NCBI GenBank assembly: GCA_025499625.1
Contig: JAFMVD010000015.1
Coordinates: 1 to 64,000, forward strand
Origin: Carboxylicivirga fragile
Lineage (GTDB): Bacteria; Bacteroidota; Bacteroidia; Bacteroidales; Marinilabiliaceae
Length of the DNA stretch: 64,000 nt
Reading direction: 5' to 3'
The notes below the pieces were generated by a model, which was not told where the DNA came from, searched no databases, and worked only from the letters and a program-made list of their open reading frames with translations. Below, one piece after another: positions 9,336 through 17,601 of this stretch (the stretch's first letter is position 1; the number at the start of each line of letters is the position of its first letter). A program made the position numbers and the translations under genes.

Positions 9336-10316
9336 CTATTTATATTTTATTCTTTTTGATAATTTAATAAAGGGTTTTTCTACAAAAATATATTGTAAAT
9401 ATGAAATACCTATTGTTGCGGTGATAGCAATTATCGTTACAAATACTTTTGCTCCAATTGAAGAAGGTAGTTTATGTGCAATATTAATAATAAAGAATAC
9501 AATTAAAGTATGAATAAGATATAAAGAATAAGATATTTTACCTAAGAAATTAAATAACCGAGATTTTATTCCGGGTTGAAATAATATAATTAATGATGTA
9601 AATATTTGAAATAGAAATATTGTTAATCCTAGAAAATATATAGTAAATGTAGCGATTGTAATGCATGTGAATATGAATTCATCACGTTTAATAATATTAT
9701 TGATGTGTAAGGCCAATATAATACCAACTAGAAAAAGTGGGGAGTAGTAAAGTACATTAGAATCATTAATGGGACTAAAAAAATGAAGAGAAATAAACCC
9801 TGTATACGTTATTATTCTTATTAAAGGTTTTTTGCGAAATAAGGGGTAGATAATAGCAAAAAGTAAATAAAATTGAAACTCAATTGCTAGAGTCCAAAAT
9901 ACAATGTTAATCCATGGGTAACCTGAAAACGGAATAAGATAACCTAAATGCAGCATTACTTGCCATATATCTGGTATTGTAGAAGTCCCATTATAAAAAG
10001 GTGTAAATTCTCTTAATATGGAATAAACGATACATAACAATAGAGTTAAGATATATGGAGGTTCAATTCTTACTATTCTTTTCTTAAAGAATTGGAGTAC
10101 ATTATTTAAAGTATACTTTGTGTCAATCAAGGAGTAAGTTATGACAAAGCCTGAAATAATAAAAAAGATATGTATCCCATATTTCCCAAACCTGAAAATG
10201 CTTAGAAGAGTTTCATTGGTAAAGTAGTTGTTTGATAGACAAAATAAATGAAACAATACAACCATTAATGCAGCTAGGCCTCTTAATGGCAGTATTATTG
10301 ATATGAACTTTTTCAT
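9336..10316 (-). CDS. Membrane acyltransferase family 3 (OafA-like)
   Basis: 326-residue polytopic protein with about ten membrane segments. It starts with the family motif RGLAALMVVLFHLF (13-26), in which the histidine is catalytic, followed by GIHIFFIISGFVI. These enzymes O-acylate surface sugars on the periplasmic side. The final segment ends at FVEKPFIKLSKR, the usual terminus of the membrane domain, so there is no extra C-terminal SGNH domain. It sits among the glycosyltransferases of the operon, 21 bp after the wbpB-like gene. Confidence 0.87.
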   Translation of the reverse strand: MKKFISIILPLRGLAALMVVLFHLFCLSNNYFTNETLLSIFRFGKYGIHIFFIISGFVITYSLIDTKYTLNNVLQFFKKRIVRIEPPYILTLLLCIVYSILREFTPFYNGTSTIPDIWQVMLHLGYLIPFSGYPWINIVFWTLAIEFQFYLLFAIIYPLFRKKPLIRIITYTGFISLHFFSPINDSNVLYYSPLFLVGIILALHINNIIKRDEFIFTCITIATFTIYFLGLTIFLFQIFTSLIILFQPGIKSRLFNFLGKISYSLYLIHTLIVFFIINIAHKLPSSIGAKVFVTIIAITATIGISYLQYIFVEKPFIKLSKRIKYK

Positions 10317-10337
10317 TAATTTATTGCTGACCTATAC

Positions 10338-11309
10338 TTATTTCTTGAAAGGATGTTTCGCCAATGTTTCATTTGCAAAAGGGTGATAATCTCCTTTCAG
10401 ACCAATGCCATCTGAATGTCGTATATCGTGTACAATTTGAATAGACTGTTGTGTATTTTCTATTCCGAAACCGTTTCCATCAAGAATTTGTTTATAACTT
10501 TCCGTATGTAGGTCAGTAAATCCACCACTAAATTCAAATTCTTCATTTTCAATTTTTAAAGAACGGAATGTGGTTAATCCTTTTTCTTTAATTTCTTTAG
10601 GTATGGTATCATAGTTAATTGACAGGAACCAACGAACCCGCGCTTTTTCTAACTGCAAATAACCTGCTGCACGATCGTGTGTATGAATATTAACCACATT
10701 TTTATCTACCTTGCCAAATATCCAGGTCAGCATGTCAAAGAAATGTACACCTATATTTGTCGCAATTCCGCCAGACTTACTTTCATCTCCTTTCCATGAA
10801 GTATAATACCAGTGTCCGCGAGATGTAAGATAAGTTAAATCTATGTCGTAGATTTTGTCCTTTGGTCCTTCGTCAATACGTTTTTTTAGAGCAATAATAC
10901 TCGGATGAAGGCGCAGTTGAAGAATATTATTTATTTTCTTTCCACTTTCTTCCTGTACACGCATTAATGCATCAATATTCCAGGGGTTCAGTACTAATGG
11001 TTTTTCACATATCGCGTCGGCACCTCTCCGTAGAGCCATACGAATATGTGCATCGTGAAGATAATTAGGCGTACAAATGGATACATAATCAAGCTCAATT
11101 TTTTTGTCGTACTTTAATTTTTCAACATGACGATCAAAACGTTCAAACTCCACAAAGAAATCTGCATTAGGGAAGTAACTATCCATAATGCCAACGCCAT
11201 CATACGGATCGAGAGCAGCAAGCAAATTATTATTGGTTTCTTTAATGGCTTTTAAATGACGTGGAGCTATGTACCCGGCTACGCCTATAATTGCAAAATT
11301 TTTATCCAT
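10338..11309 (-). CDS. wbpB: WbpB-like UDP-GlcNAcA 3-oxidase (copy 2)
   Basis: Gfo/Idh/MocA-family NAD-dependent oxidoreductase, 323 residues. The N-terminus ([18 protein letters not shown]) and [15 protein letters not shown] (101-115) are diagnostic of WbpB/WlbA enzymes, which oxidise C3 of UDP-GlcNAc uronic acid before transamination. K103 of the EKP motif and the GVHFFDML histidine are the usual catalytic residues. It is two bases from the glycosyltransferase and wbpG-like genes upstream, the expected company for a 2,3-diamino uronic acid pathway. A close paralog lies at 28488-29456. Confidence 0.9.
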   Translation of the reverse strand: MDKNFAIIGVAGYIAPRHLKAIKETNNNLLAALDPYDGVGIMDSYFPNADFFVEFERFDRHVEKLKYDKKIELDYVSICTPNYLHDAHIRMALRRGADAICEKPLVLNPWNIDALMRVQEESGKKINNILQLRLHPSIIALKKRIDEGPKDKIYDIDLTYLTSRGHWYYTSWKGDESKSGGIATNIGVHFFDMLTWIFGKVDKNVVNIHTHDRAAGYLQLEKARVRWFLSINYDTIPKEIKEKGLTTFRSLKIENEEFEFSGGFTDLHTESYKQILDGNGFGIENTQQSIQIVHDIRHSDGIGLKGDYHPFANETLAKHPFKK

Positions 11310-11310
11310 T

Positions 11311-12453
11311 CTATAAACTTATGATATTTTCAATTTGAATGATTTTATCCTTGTATTGATTGCTTAGGGCAAAATTAATTCGTTCTTTTTGTTTGGCAAC
11401 CTCATTATGTTGTTTAAGCTCCTTAATAATTTTGTTAAAGAGCCCTGGATAGTTATCATTATTCCAGTCTGGAAGCATGTGTAATAAATGGCTATTTTTA
11501 TTAAACATACTTACATTGCTCGCAATAATTGCTTTTCCATAGCTTAAATACTCCATTATTTTATGTGCATTGGAGCCTTCGTTTTTATCGAATAGATTGT
11601 TGTAACAGAGAAGGTAAGCATGAAAGTCGTTAAGTTGAGTTACTAAATTATCGGGCGACATTGCCCCATGTAGCGTGCAGTTTGATTGTTTCTTTAGATA
11701 AGTTATAAAACTTACTGATTCATCATTAGCACTTGCTCCTATGTTAGATTGTTTTGCACTGTAAGGTCCAAAAAAATGAAACTCTATTTGAGGATGTTCT
11801 TCAATAATTGTTGTTAACGATTTTCGATCTAGAATTTCACCAATCAATAAATTTCCCACATATGCCACCTTAATTGCTTCTTTTTTGTCTGAAGCAGCCT
11901 GATTGCTTTTTAATAAGTTAAGGGCATTTTGAGCGAACGCGCTGTTTAAGCCATGGTGAAATAAATGCTTTTCTTTATTGGTTTGTATACTGTTTAAAAT
12001 AATTGGTGTAATTGATAATACATGCTCAAATCCTGAATATTCTGATCTGTATTTGTGGGGAATCTGATCAACCGGAAAAAAAAGCCTTTTACTTGCTTCG
12101 AACATTTTTAGTTTTGGAAATACGCCATTGCAATCAAACGAAATCAATAAGTCTGTTTTCCCAATCTTCCTATTTAGTTGAGGTATAATTACGCTTAAAA
12201 TGAATAGATATAAAGATCTATAGTGAAATCGAATTTTTTCCAATAAAGGTAGTCTGGGATAGCTAATAAAGAAAAGTTTATTAGTAAAGTCGGCTTTACT
12301 GATTTTCCACTTGTGATTATTACTCTGACCTGAAAGGAAATATACTGTATTACCTTTTTTAAGCAGCTCTAAAGTATAATGGTGCTTCGAAAGAAGCATT
12401 TTACCCCATGGTTCTGGCGAAATAATTAATATACGTTTATTATTCAGTTCCAT
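11311..12453 (-). CDS. Putative glycosyltransferase (GT-B, TuaH-like)
   Basis: 380 residues. The start RILIISPEPWGKMLLSKHHY and the stretch SFDCNGVFPKLKMFEASKRLFFPVDQ resemble the TuaH/WcaI-like glycosyltransferases. The C-terminal donor region reads NKNEGSNAHKIMEYLSYGKAIIAS, with the typical Lys-Glu-Tyr helix. It shares one base with the wbpG-like gene upstream and ends two bases before wbpB copy 2. That tight packing suggests it transfers or works alongside the acetamidino sugar. Specificity is inference. Confidence 0.75.
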   Translation of the reverse strand: MELNNKRILIISPEPWGKMLLSKHHYTLELLKKGNTVYFLSGQSNNHKWKISKADFTNKLFFISYPRLPLLEKIRFHYRSLYLFILSVIIPQLNRKIGKTDLLISFDCNGVFPKLKMFEASKRLFFPVDQIPHKYRSEYSGFEHVLSITPIILNSIQTNKEKHLFHHGLNSAFAQNALNLLKSNQAASDKKEAIKVAYVGNLLIGEILDRKSLTTIIEEHPQIEFHFFGPYSAKQSNIGASANDESVSFITYLKKQSNCTLHGAMSPDNLVTQLNDFHAYLLCYNNLFDKNEGSNAHKIMEYLSYGKAIIASNVSMFNKNSHLLHMLPDWNNDNYPGLFNKIIKELKQHNEVAKQKERINFALSNQYKDKIIQIENIISL

Positions 12454-13622
12454 TATCGAATTATTCGACGCAAGCGTTCGGTTTTTTTCAATAATTTCAT
12501 GTAATTTGCCTTAAGGTCTCGATCGGACTTGAAAGACTGATGTGGACGAGGAGGGGTGCGCATTATTGAATCAAATTCAGCTTCGCTTAATCTGAATTTT
12601 TTTAGTACATATTGCATGTCATCAGCTAGCTCATTATCATTATATAATGGCGTTTGCAATTCTTTTAAAGCATCTTCACGGGTAATTTGACCCGAGCAAA
12701 TAAGCGTACTTAAGTGTGCCTTTCTTTTATCTACGCCAAACTTTTGAGGTAGAATAAACGCTTGATAGAATTTGGTAAAGACGGATTCATGATGTTTGCC
12801 ACCATAATCGCGCCAGTTTAGCTCTTTTGTAATGGTTGCTTTAACTTCTTCTTTGTTATAATCAACATAATCCAAAATAGATATCGGAACAAGTTTATGA
12901 AATCCGGTATAATAGACGTATTTTTTGAAGTTAAGAGTAGGGTAGGTTTTAATTTTTTTAGAACCATACTTTTGATGAATATCTCTTAAGTTGGCATAAT
13001 CCATTTTGCTATATATCCACGAGGAGGGTAAGATATGCTCAGTAACAATATTGGTACCACTAATGATATAACCAATATTTCGTTCCTTTGCTAATTTCCA
13101 CATGGTAGCTTGTATAGCATGGTCGCTCACCACTTCAATATCAATTACAGACGCTTTTAGGTAAGCTAACTGAATATCTTTAAATTCTTCCCAATTGACT
13201 ACAAGCGTATGAAGATCGAAATCAAGCGTGTTTACAATGTTATTGACGTTATGTACGGCCAGTTCAGAATTCCATCCATTATCTAAATGTACGGCTAAGG
13301 GGCGTAATCCATACTGTTTAACCAGTAATGCAACATAAGTACTATCAACACCTCCCGAAAGACCAATCAAACAGTCGTATTTTTTTCCTTGACCATCTTT
13401 TTTTATCTTTTCCACTAATTGGTGCAGTTTTTCACTTCGTTGAGGTTCTGGCAATAAGTTATTTTGAGCCGCACGTTGGTAATCGTGGTAATGATTAGAA
13501 ACGCCTGCTGCGTCAAAGCTTATGTTTGGATCAGTTGTGTCCATAACTGTCTTGGTACACATCTGATAGGGGCGACCCAGTAAAAGTCCTGGATGATATA
13601 TGCTGTCTTTAATGATATTCAT
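12453..13622 (-). CDS. wbpG: N-acetyl sugar amidotransferase (WbpG-like)
   Basis: 389-residue ATP-pyrophosphatase-type enzyme that activates an N-acetyl group on a nucleotide sugar and replaces its oxygen with ammonia, giving an acetamidino group. The PP-loop SGGVDS is at residues 89-94. The N-terminal CTKTVMDTTDP...DAAGVSNHYH block (22-46) is specific to this family. Ammonia would come from the HisH-like glutaminase through the HisF-like partner encoded at 14398-15824. A decayed RAYT transposase now separates wbpG from that pair. The N-terminal cysteine pattern is incomplete: the usual CxxC and CNHC cysteines are reduced to one. Confidence 0.88.
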   Translation of the reverse strand: MNIIKDSIYHPGLLLGRPYQMCTKTVMDTTDPNISFDAAGVSNHYHDYQRAAQNNLLPEPQRSEKLHQLVEKIKKDGQGKKYDCLIGLSGGVDSTYVALLVKQYGLRPLAVHLDNGWNSELAVHNVNNIVNTLDFDLHTLVVNWEEFKDIQLAYLKASVIDIEVVSDHAIQATMWKLAKERNIGYIISGTNIVTEHILPSSWIYSKMDYANLRDIHQKYGSKKIKTYPTLNFKKYVYYTGFHKLVPISILDYVDYNKEEVKATITKELNWRDYGGKHHESVFTKFYQAFILPQKFGVDKRKAHLSTLICSGQITREDALKELQTPLYNDNELADDMQYVLKKFRLSEAEFDSIMRTPPRPHQSFKSDRDLKANYMKLLKKTERLRRIIR

Positions 13623-13635
13623 TATGATATTTTTT

Positions 13636-13683
13636 AAACTTGACAGATTTGATTCGCATTTCGCGTGTAGATCTGTCAGGTTT
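13636..13683. repeat. REP-like hairpin downstream of RAYT
   Basis: Inverted repeat with 13-bp arms, AAACTTGACAGAT (13636-13648) and ATCTGTCAGGTTT (13671-13683), 12 of 13 pairs, 22-nt loop. The arm word AAACCTGACAG is also found in the nested repeats inside the neighbouring RAYT gene. It lies between wbpG and the RAYT pseudogene and may also act as a weak terminator. Confidence 0.75.
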
Positions 13684-13690
13684 TGATATT

Positions 13691-14356
13691 TTATATTCCT
13701 AAATATTGGCCAATTTTTTCAAGATTTAGTTTGCTTTTATGGCAAAATTCAAAATTAGAACAATTGTCAAACCAATCAACAACCTCTTGTCGTTTTATTT
13801 TAGTTTGTTTATTCGAAACACAACTTAAATAGCTGCTCCATCCATATTCTACCGGATGATCCGTGAAGCCATGATGAACGGGATTGTTGTGGATATACAA
13901 AACAACTTGCTTTAAATTTTCTTCAGAATCAATTAGTTTTCGTTTAAAAGGCCGTTCAAAAAGGGCCCCATGGCGGTTATATTTATTGTTGAAGTATTTT
14001 GAATAGCTGTTAAAGAGATGAGAAAAATGTTTCGAGGGATTAGGGACTTTTAACGCTGACAGGTCAGTGACGCTGTCAGGTTTGTCTATCGTTTCCCATT
14101 TATTGTTACTAAACCCGACAGCGTTTTTTAACCTGTCGGTGTTTGCAGACTTATATATAATATCACCTTTTATTTGTAGCAATAGATGAAAGTGGTTTGT
14201 CATCAGAACCCATGCAAAAGTATCTGCAATTTAAGAAATATACTTATCATACAAATTAAGAATGTACTGGTAATTGCTTTCTTCTTTAAATAAATTGCAA
14301 CTGTTAATACCCCTATTGTAAATATGATAAAAGTGGTTGGATTCTAGTATTTGCAT
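13691..14356 (-). pseudogene. REP-associated tyrosine transposase (RAYT), in-frame stop
   Basis: Y1-type transposase of the IS200/RAYT group. Reading from the ATG at 14356, the N-terminus (residues 1-41, with FYHIYNRGIN) is intact, then codon 42 is TAA (14231-14233). The same frame continues with IADTFAWVLMTNHFHLLLQ, which holds the HxH metal-binding motif. The rest follows: NRHGALFERPFKRK and YIHNNPVHHG, the region around the catalytic tyrosine. The simplest reading is one nonsense mutation splitting a 221-codon gene. A shorter protein from the Met at 14203 would lack the N-terminal strand. It sits between hisF-like and wbpG-like genes. Confidence 0.88.
14052..14144. repeat. Nested REP-like inverted repeats inside the RAYT gene
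   Basis: Outer arms AACGCTGACAGGT (from 14052) and ACCTGTCGGTGTT (to about 14143), and inner arms CGCTGTCAGGTTT (14071-14083) and AAACCCGACAGCG (14111-14123, 12 of 13). The unit spans about 93 bp, a multiple of three, and is translated as the variable linker after the HFH motif. RAYT enzymes normally act on such repeats outside the gene. Confidence 0.7.
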
Positions 14357-14397
14357 TTTAATTTTGGTTCTGCCAACAGCAGCTGTATCTTCTGATC

Positions 14398-15165
14398 TTA
14401 TAATTTCTCAAATAATTGAGTTTTTAACTCTTCTTGTTTTGGATAGTTAATCATGATGCCATTTTCGCGACCAGTATAAACAAAGCGACTACCAGCAGCA
14501 ACAGCTGACGCTCCGGCATCAATAGCTTCTTTAAAATCTTCGATGTTTCTAGCTCCTCCATTAGCCACTAAAGGAATATTTATTTGATGACTTAAAGCGT
14601 TGATCAATTTTGTATCATAACCTTTAAAGGTGCCTTCGTGATGGACAGCAGTAAGCATTATCTCACCTGCACCAGCTGACTCCATGCGTTGACAATAGCT
14701 CACTATGTCTTCTTTGTGTTTTGTTTGTCTACTATTTGATACTAACTTGTATTTGCCCCATAAGCCAAGTTTCACATCCACAGCAACCACGATGCTTTGA
14801 TTGCCAAAAATTCTAGCCGCTTCTGTTATTAACTCTGGGCTTTCATGCGTAATGCTATTGAGTACCACCTTTTCTATACCACAGTCAAAGGCTCGCTTAA
14901 TATCATCCAGTGTTTTTAAACCACCACCGTAAGCCAATGGCATAAAAGCTTCGGAAACCATATCCTCCAAGGCATTAAAATTTGGACGCCGTTTATTTGG
15001 AGTAGCTGATATATCTAAGATGACTAATTCATCCACTTCTTTGTCATTAAAAATGCGGACCGCATTAATGGGGTCGCCAATGTAGTTAGCCTTGCTAAAA
15101 CATATTGTTTTAACTAAGCCTCCATCTTGAAGAAGTAATGCGGGTATGACTCTAACTCTACGCAA
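14398..15165 (-). CDS. HisF-like ammonia-channel subunit for WbpG
   Basis: 255-residue TIM barrel of the HisF family. Compared with histidine-pathway HisF, the first catalytic aspartate (D11) is replaced by leucine: the strand reads VIPALLLQDGG. The second aspartate is kept (D130, VVAVDVK). Loss of D11 argues against imidazole-glycerol-phosphate cyclase activity. It fits the HisF2-type partners that pass ammonia from HisH to WbpG in amidino-sugar synthesis. The gene lies 47 bp after the hisH-like gene, and no other histidine genes are in the window. Confidence 0.85.
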   Translation of the reverse strand: MRRVRVIPALLLQDGGLVKTICFSKANYIGDPINAVRIFNDKEVDELVILDISATPNKRRPNFNALEDMVSEAFMPLAYGGGLKTLDDIKRAFDCGIEKVVLNSITHESPELITEAARIFGNQSIVVAVDVKLGLWGKYKLVSNSRQTKHKEDIVSYCQRMESAGAGEIMLTAVHHEGTFKGYDTKLINALSHQINIPLVANGGARNIEDFKEAIDAGASAVAAGSRFVYTGRENGIMINYPKQEELKTQLFEKL

Positions 15166-15212
15166 TTTGGTTAAGTATTAGTTATTAATGTGTGGTGATC
15201 AAGGAAAACTAA

Positions 15213-15824
15213 CTAAAGTTCTGCAAATTTCTTAAGTATCTCCATGCCGTATCGATGACTTTTTTCGGGATGAAACTGCAAGGCAAAAATATTCCCTTTT
15301 TCCAATCCACAGGGAAATTCGTAAGCATAATTGCAAGTGGCACTTACAATAGCAGCGTCATCTGTTGAAAAATGATAGGAGTGCACAAAATAGTAACGAT
15401 GATCCTCAGATTGATTATTAATAATGCTCGAATTCTTTCTTAAATTAATATGACTCCAGCCCATGTGTGGAACTTTCTGTTGCAGATTCAATCTATTAGT
15501 ATCAAATTTCACATTGCGCATATTAAAAAAACCAAGACCGGATTGTTTCCCTTCCTCACTGTTTAATCCCATTAATTGAGCGCCCAGACAAATACCCAAT
15601 AGTGGCGTGCCATTCGTTGCTTTTTCAACGATGGTGTCAAATAAATTTGAGGTTTGCAGTTGTTCCACACCATGATCGAAAGAGCCTACACCTGGCAGAA
15701 TGAGTTTCTCTGCGGCTGCAATGGTTTCAACTTTATCACTTATCTGGCTTTGATAACCCAATTTGCGTAACATGTTTTGTATGGAACGGATATTGCCCGC
15801 TTTATAATCGATAATGGTGATCAT
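15213..15824 (-). CDS. HisH-like glutamine amidotransferase for WbpG
   Basis: 203-residue class I glutaminase. The nucleophile is C79 in GTPLLGICLGAQ; H185 and E187 in ALQFHPEKS complete the triad. It hydrolyses glutamine and hands ammonia to the HisF-like partner. It overlaps the acyltransferase gene upstream by four bases (ATGA). The setting is a wbpG-type surface-sugar cluster, not a his operon, so a role in acetamidino-sugar synthesis is more likely than histidine synthesis. All catalytic residues are present. Confidence 0.88.
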   Translation of the reverse strand: MITIIDYKAGNIRSIQNMLRKLGYQSQISDKVETIAAAEKLILPGVGSFDHGVEQLQTSNLFDTIVEKATNGTPLLGICLGAQLMGLNSEEGKQSGLGFFNMRNVKFDTNRLNLQQKVPHMGWSHINLRKNSSIINNQSEDHRYYFVHSYHFSTDDAAIVSATCNYAYEFPCGLEKGNIFALQFHPEKSHRYGMEILKKFAEL

Positions 15825-16462
15825 TGGCTAATGTTTGGATGCTTCTCTTTGAGTCTTCGGAATTTATCTTCAGATAGATAACCATAGTATTTGTGAGGAT
15901 GTTCATATCTCACACATTTCTCTTTATCAAGGTTTTTAATGATTTGAGCAGGGTTTCCACCAATTATGCAATGGCCATCTTCGAATGATTTGGTGACTAC
16001 GGCGCCCGCGCCAACTATTGTAAAATCACCAAGTCTTACACCCGGCATAATCTTGGCACCAGCTCCAATCCATGAGTATTTACCTATGCTAACTCTTTTA
16101 GGGATATGTTTGCGAGAATCATATATATCATGATTGGCGCTAACGATTATAACGTTGGGTGCAATTTGAGTATAATCACCTATTGTAATGCCACCTTTTC
16201 CTTGAATATAACATCCTTTCATGATTCCTGGGCAAGAGTCAATTCCTGCATAAATATTCTCCCAATCGAACACTTGGCTTGTTGGATGTACTGGCCAATA
16301 AACTAGCTTATTTCCTCCAATTCCCAATACTTTTTGTTTAAACCAAAATTTAAAGGATATTGGATTTTGATAATTGTTGGTTTTTCTGATAAAGGAAAAA
16401 AACGGCAATTTGGTTATAATTGCTATTGGAATTTGCCAGGGTTTACGTAGAAAGTAGTGCAT
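15821..16462 (-). CDS. Hexapeptide-repeat O-acetyltransferase (WbbJ-like)
   Basis: 213-residue left-handed beta-helix acyltransferase. Hexapeptide turns run from about residue 85 to 180 (GGITIGDYTQIAPNVII, VSIGKYSWIGAGAKIMPGV). NHDIYD contains the presumed catalytic histidine. GGNPAQIIK is the usual C-terminal motif. Acetyl-CoA-dependent acetylation of a glycan or sugar nucleotide is expected. It is too divergent from WbpD to claim the missing 3-N-acetyltransferase step. It overlaps the hisH-like gene by four bases and lies two bases from the glycosyltransferase upstream. Confidence 0.82.
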   Translation of the reverse strand: MHYFLRKPWQIPIAIITKLPFFSFIRKTNNYQNPISFKFWFKQKVLGIGGNKLVYWPVHPTSQVFDWENIYAGIDSCPGIMKGCYIQGKGGITIGDYTQIAPNVIIVSANHDIYDSRKHIPKRVSIGKYSWIGAGAKIMPGVRLGDFTIVGAGAVVTKSFEDGHCIIGGNPAQIIKNLDKEKCVRYEHPHKYYGYLSEDKFRRLKEKHPNISQ

Positions 16463-16463
16463 A

Positions 16464-17600
16464 TTATTTTATTAGGCTATGTTTGCCACTTATGACACTA
16501 ATTGTCATTGAGGTATTTGAGTGTTTCTCAATTTTTTTGATGAAGGAGATTGGTGATAAATTTTTGCTATAATATTCTAAAACGTTATCTCGTATACTTT
16601 CAATATTTTTATTATCCATTTTTAACGCTAAGTCAATGGTATTAATTAGATCTTCTTTTGATTTATATGTAAGACAATTGATGTTATTTTCTAATTGGGG
16701 GACGAAATAGGTGTCATATTGTAAAATTGGTATTACTCCACAAGCCATTGCTTCAATAATATTGTGGCAAAATGGCATTTCAAAGCCAGGTGGAGCAATG
16801 AAGAACTTGAAAGTAGCAAGCGTTATCGGCCAATCTTTATGAGCAATACGATTTGTATTACTATCACTTAGAAATATTTTATTAGTACCATTTTCAAGTT
16901 CTGTAGTAATGCTTTCTTCGAAATTAGAATATAAAATTTCAAATATTCTGTTTCTATTTATTAAATCCGGAAAGTGTTGATTTAGTTGAGTATAGCTCGG
17001 GTGATTAATTTGACCAGCAAAACCAATTTCAACTTTTTTTGTCGTGCTTGATATCTCATTTAAAAATATATCAACATGTTCTAACTTCCTGAATCCATTA
17101 TTGATATATAAGAGAGGATGAAAAGGAAAAGGTAATGTGTAAGGGTGATTTTTAAAAGCTAGTTGGTAATCAATGGTTATATTTTTTTTAAAAATTTTAT
17201 CGACCGAATTTACTTTAATATCACTTATAAATATGGCGTAATCATATTTATTCAACTGTCTTTTGGTGTAGAAAATGGATGTATTTAAGAATTTGAATAT
17301 CTCAAATATATATAAGCCACTACACGACTTGTAAAATGAATAGCTCGGTTTAAGGTAAATATCATATTCGCTTAACCTATACGTGTTAATTAGATTAAAT
17401 ATATATCTTCCAAGGTCACCTTTTTCTAAACTAAATACAACAGCTTTTTTATAAGTTTGTTTATGTTTTGAATGGATGAAGTGTAATGTAAAGGCATAGA
17501 GAGTATTGGTGAACCTAAACTGACTACATGCATATTCATAGTTTCCTTTAAATGAATAGATGAGAAGTCTATAATTTTTTTTTAAAACGTTACCTATCAA
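16464..17600 (-). CDS. Putative glycosyltransferase (exostosin-like C-terminus)
   Basis: 378 residues. The only clear family signal is the C-terminal stretch FKFFIAPPGFEMPFCHNIIEAMACGVIPIL (about 270-299), which resembles the donor-binding region of exostosin-like and GT4-like glycosyltransferases. The N-terminal half is divergent and tyrosine- and lysine-rich. It lies one base after the wecE-like gene. From its position it could add the sugar next to Fuc4NAc. Function beyond glycosyltransferase is unknown. Confidence 0.65.
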   Translation of the reverse strand: MIGNVLKKNYRLLIYSFKGNYEYACSQFRFTNTLYAFTLHFIHSKHKQTYKKAVVFSLEKGDLGRYIFNLINTYRLSEYDIYLKPSYSFYKSCSGLYIFEIFKFLNTSIFYTKRQLNKYDYAIFISDIKVNSVDKIFKKNITIDYQLAFKNHPYTLPFPFHPLLYINNGFRKLEHVDIFLNEISSTTKKVEIGFAGQINHPSYTQLNQHFPDLINRNRIFEILYSNFEESITTELENGTNKIFLSDSNTNRIAHKDWPITLATFKFFIAPPGFEMPFCHNIIEAMACGVIPILQYDTYFVPQLENNINCLTYKSKEDLINTIDLALKMDNKNIESIRDNVLEYYSKNLSPISFIKKIEKHSNTSMTISVISGKHSLIK

Positions 17601-17601
17601 T

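Noticed and set aside
14398-15824. hisH-hisF as part of a histidine operon
   Set aside because: No other histidine genes are near, the HisF-like protein lacks D11, and wbpG is next door.
15821-16462. Missing WbpD-type 3-N-acetyltransferase
   Set aside because: The protein looks like a WbbJ-type O-acetyltransferase; fold alone does not support WbpD.
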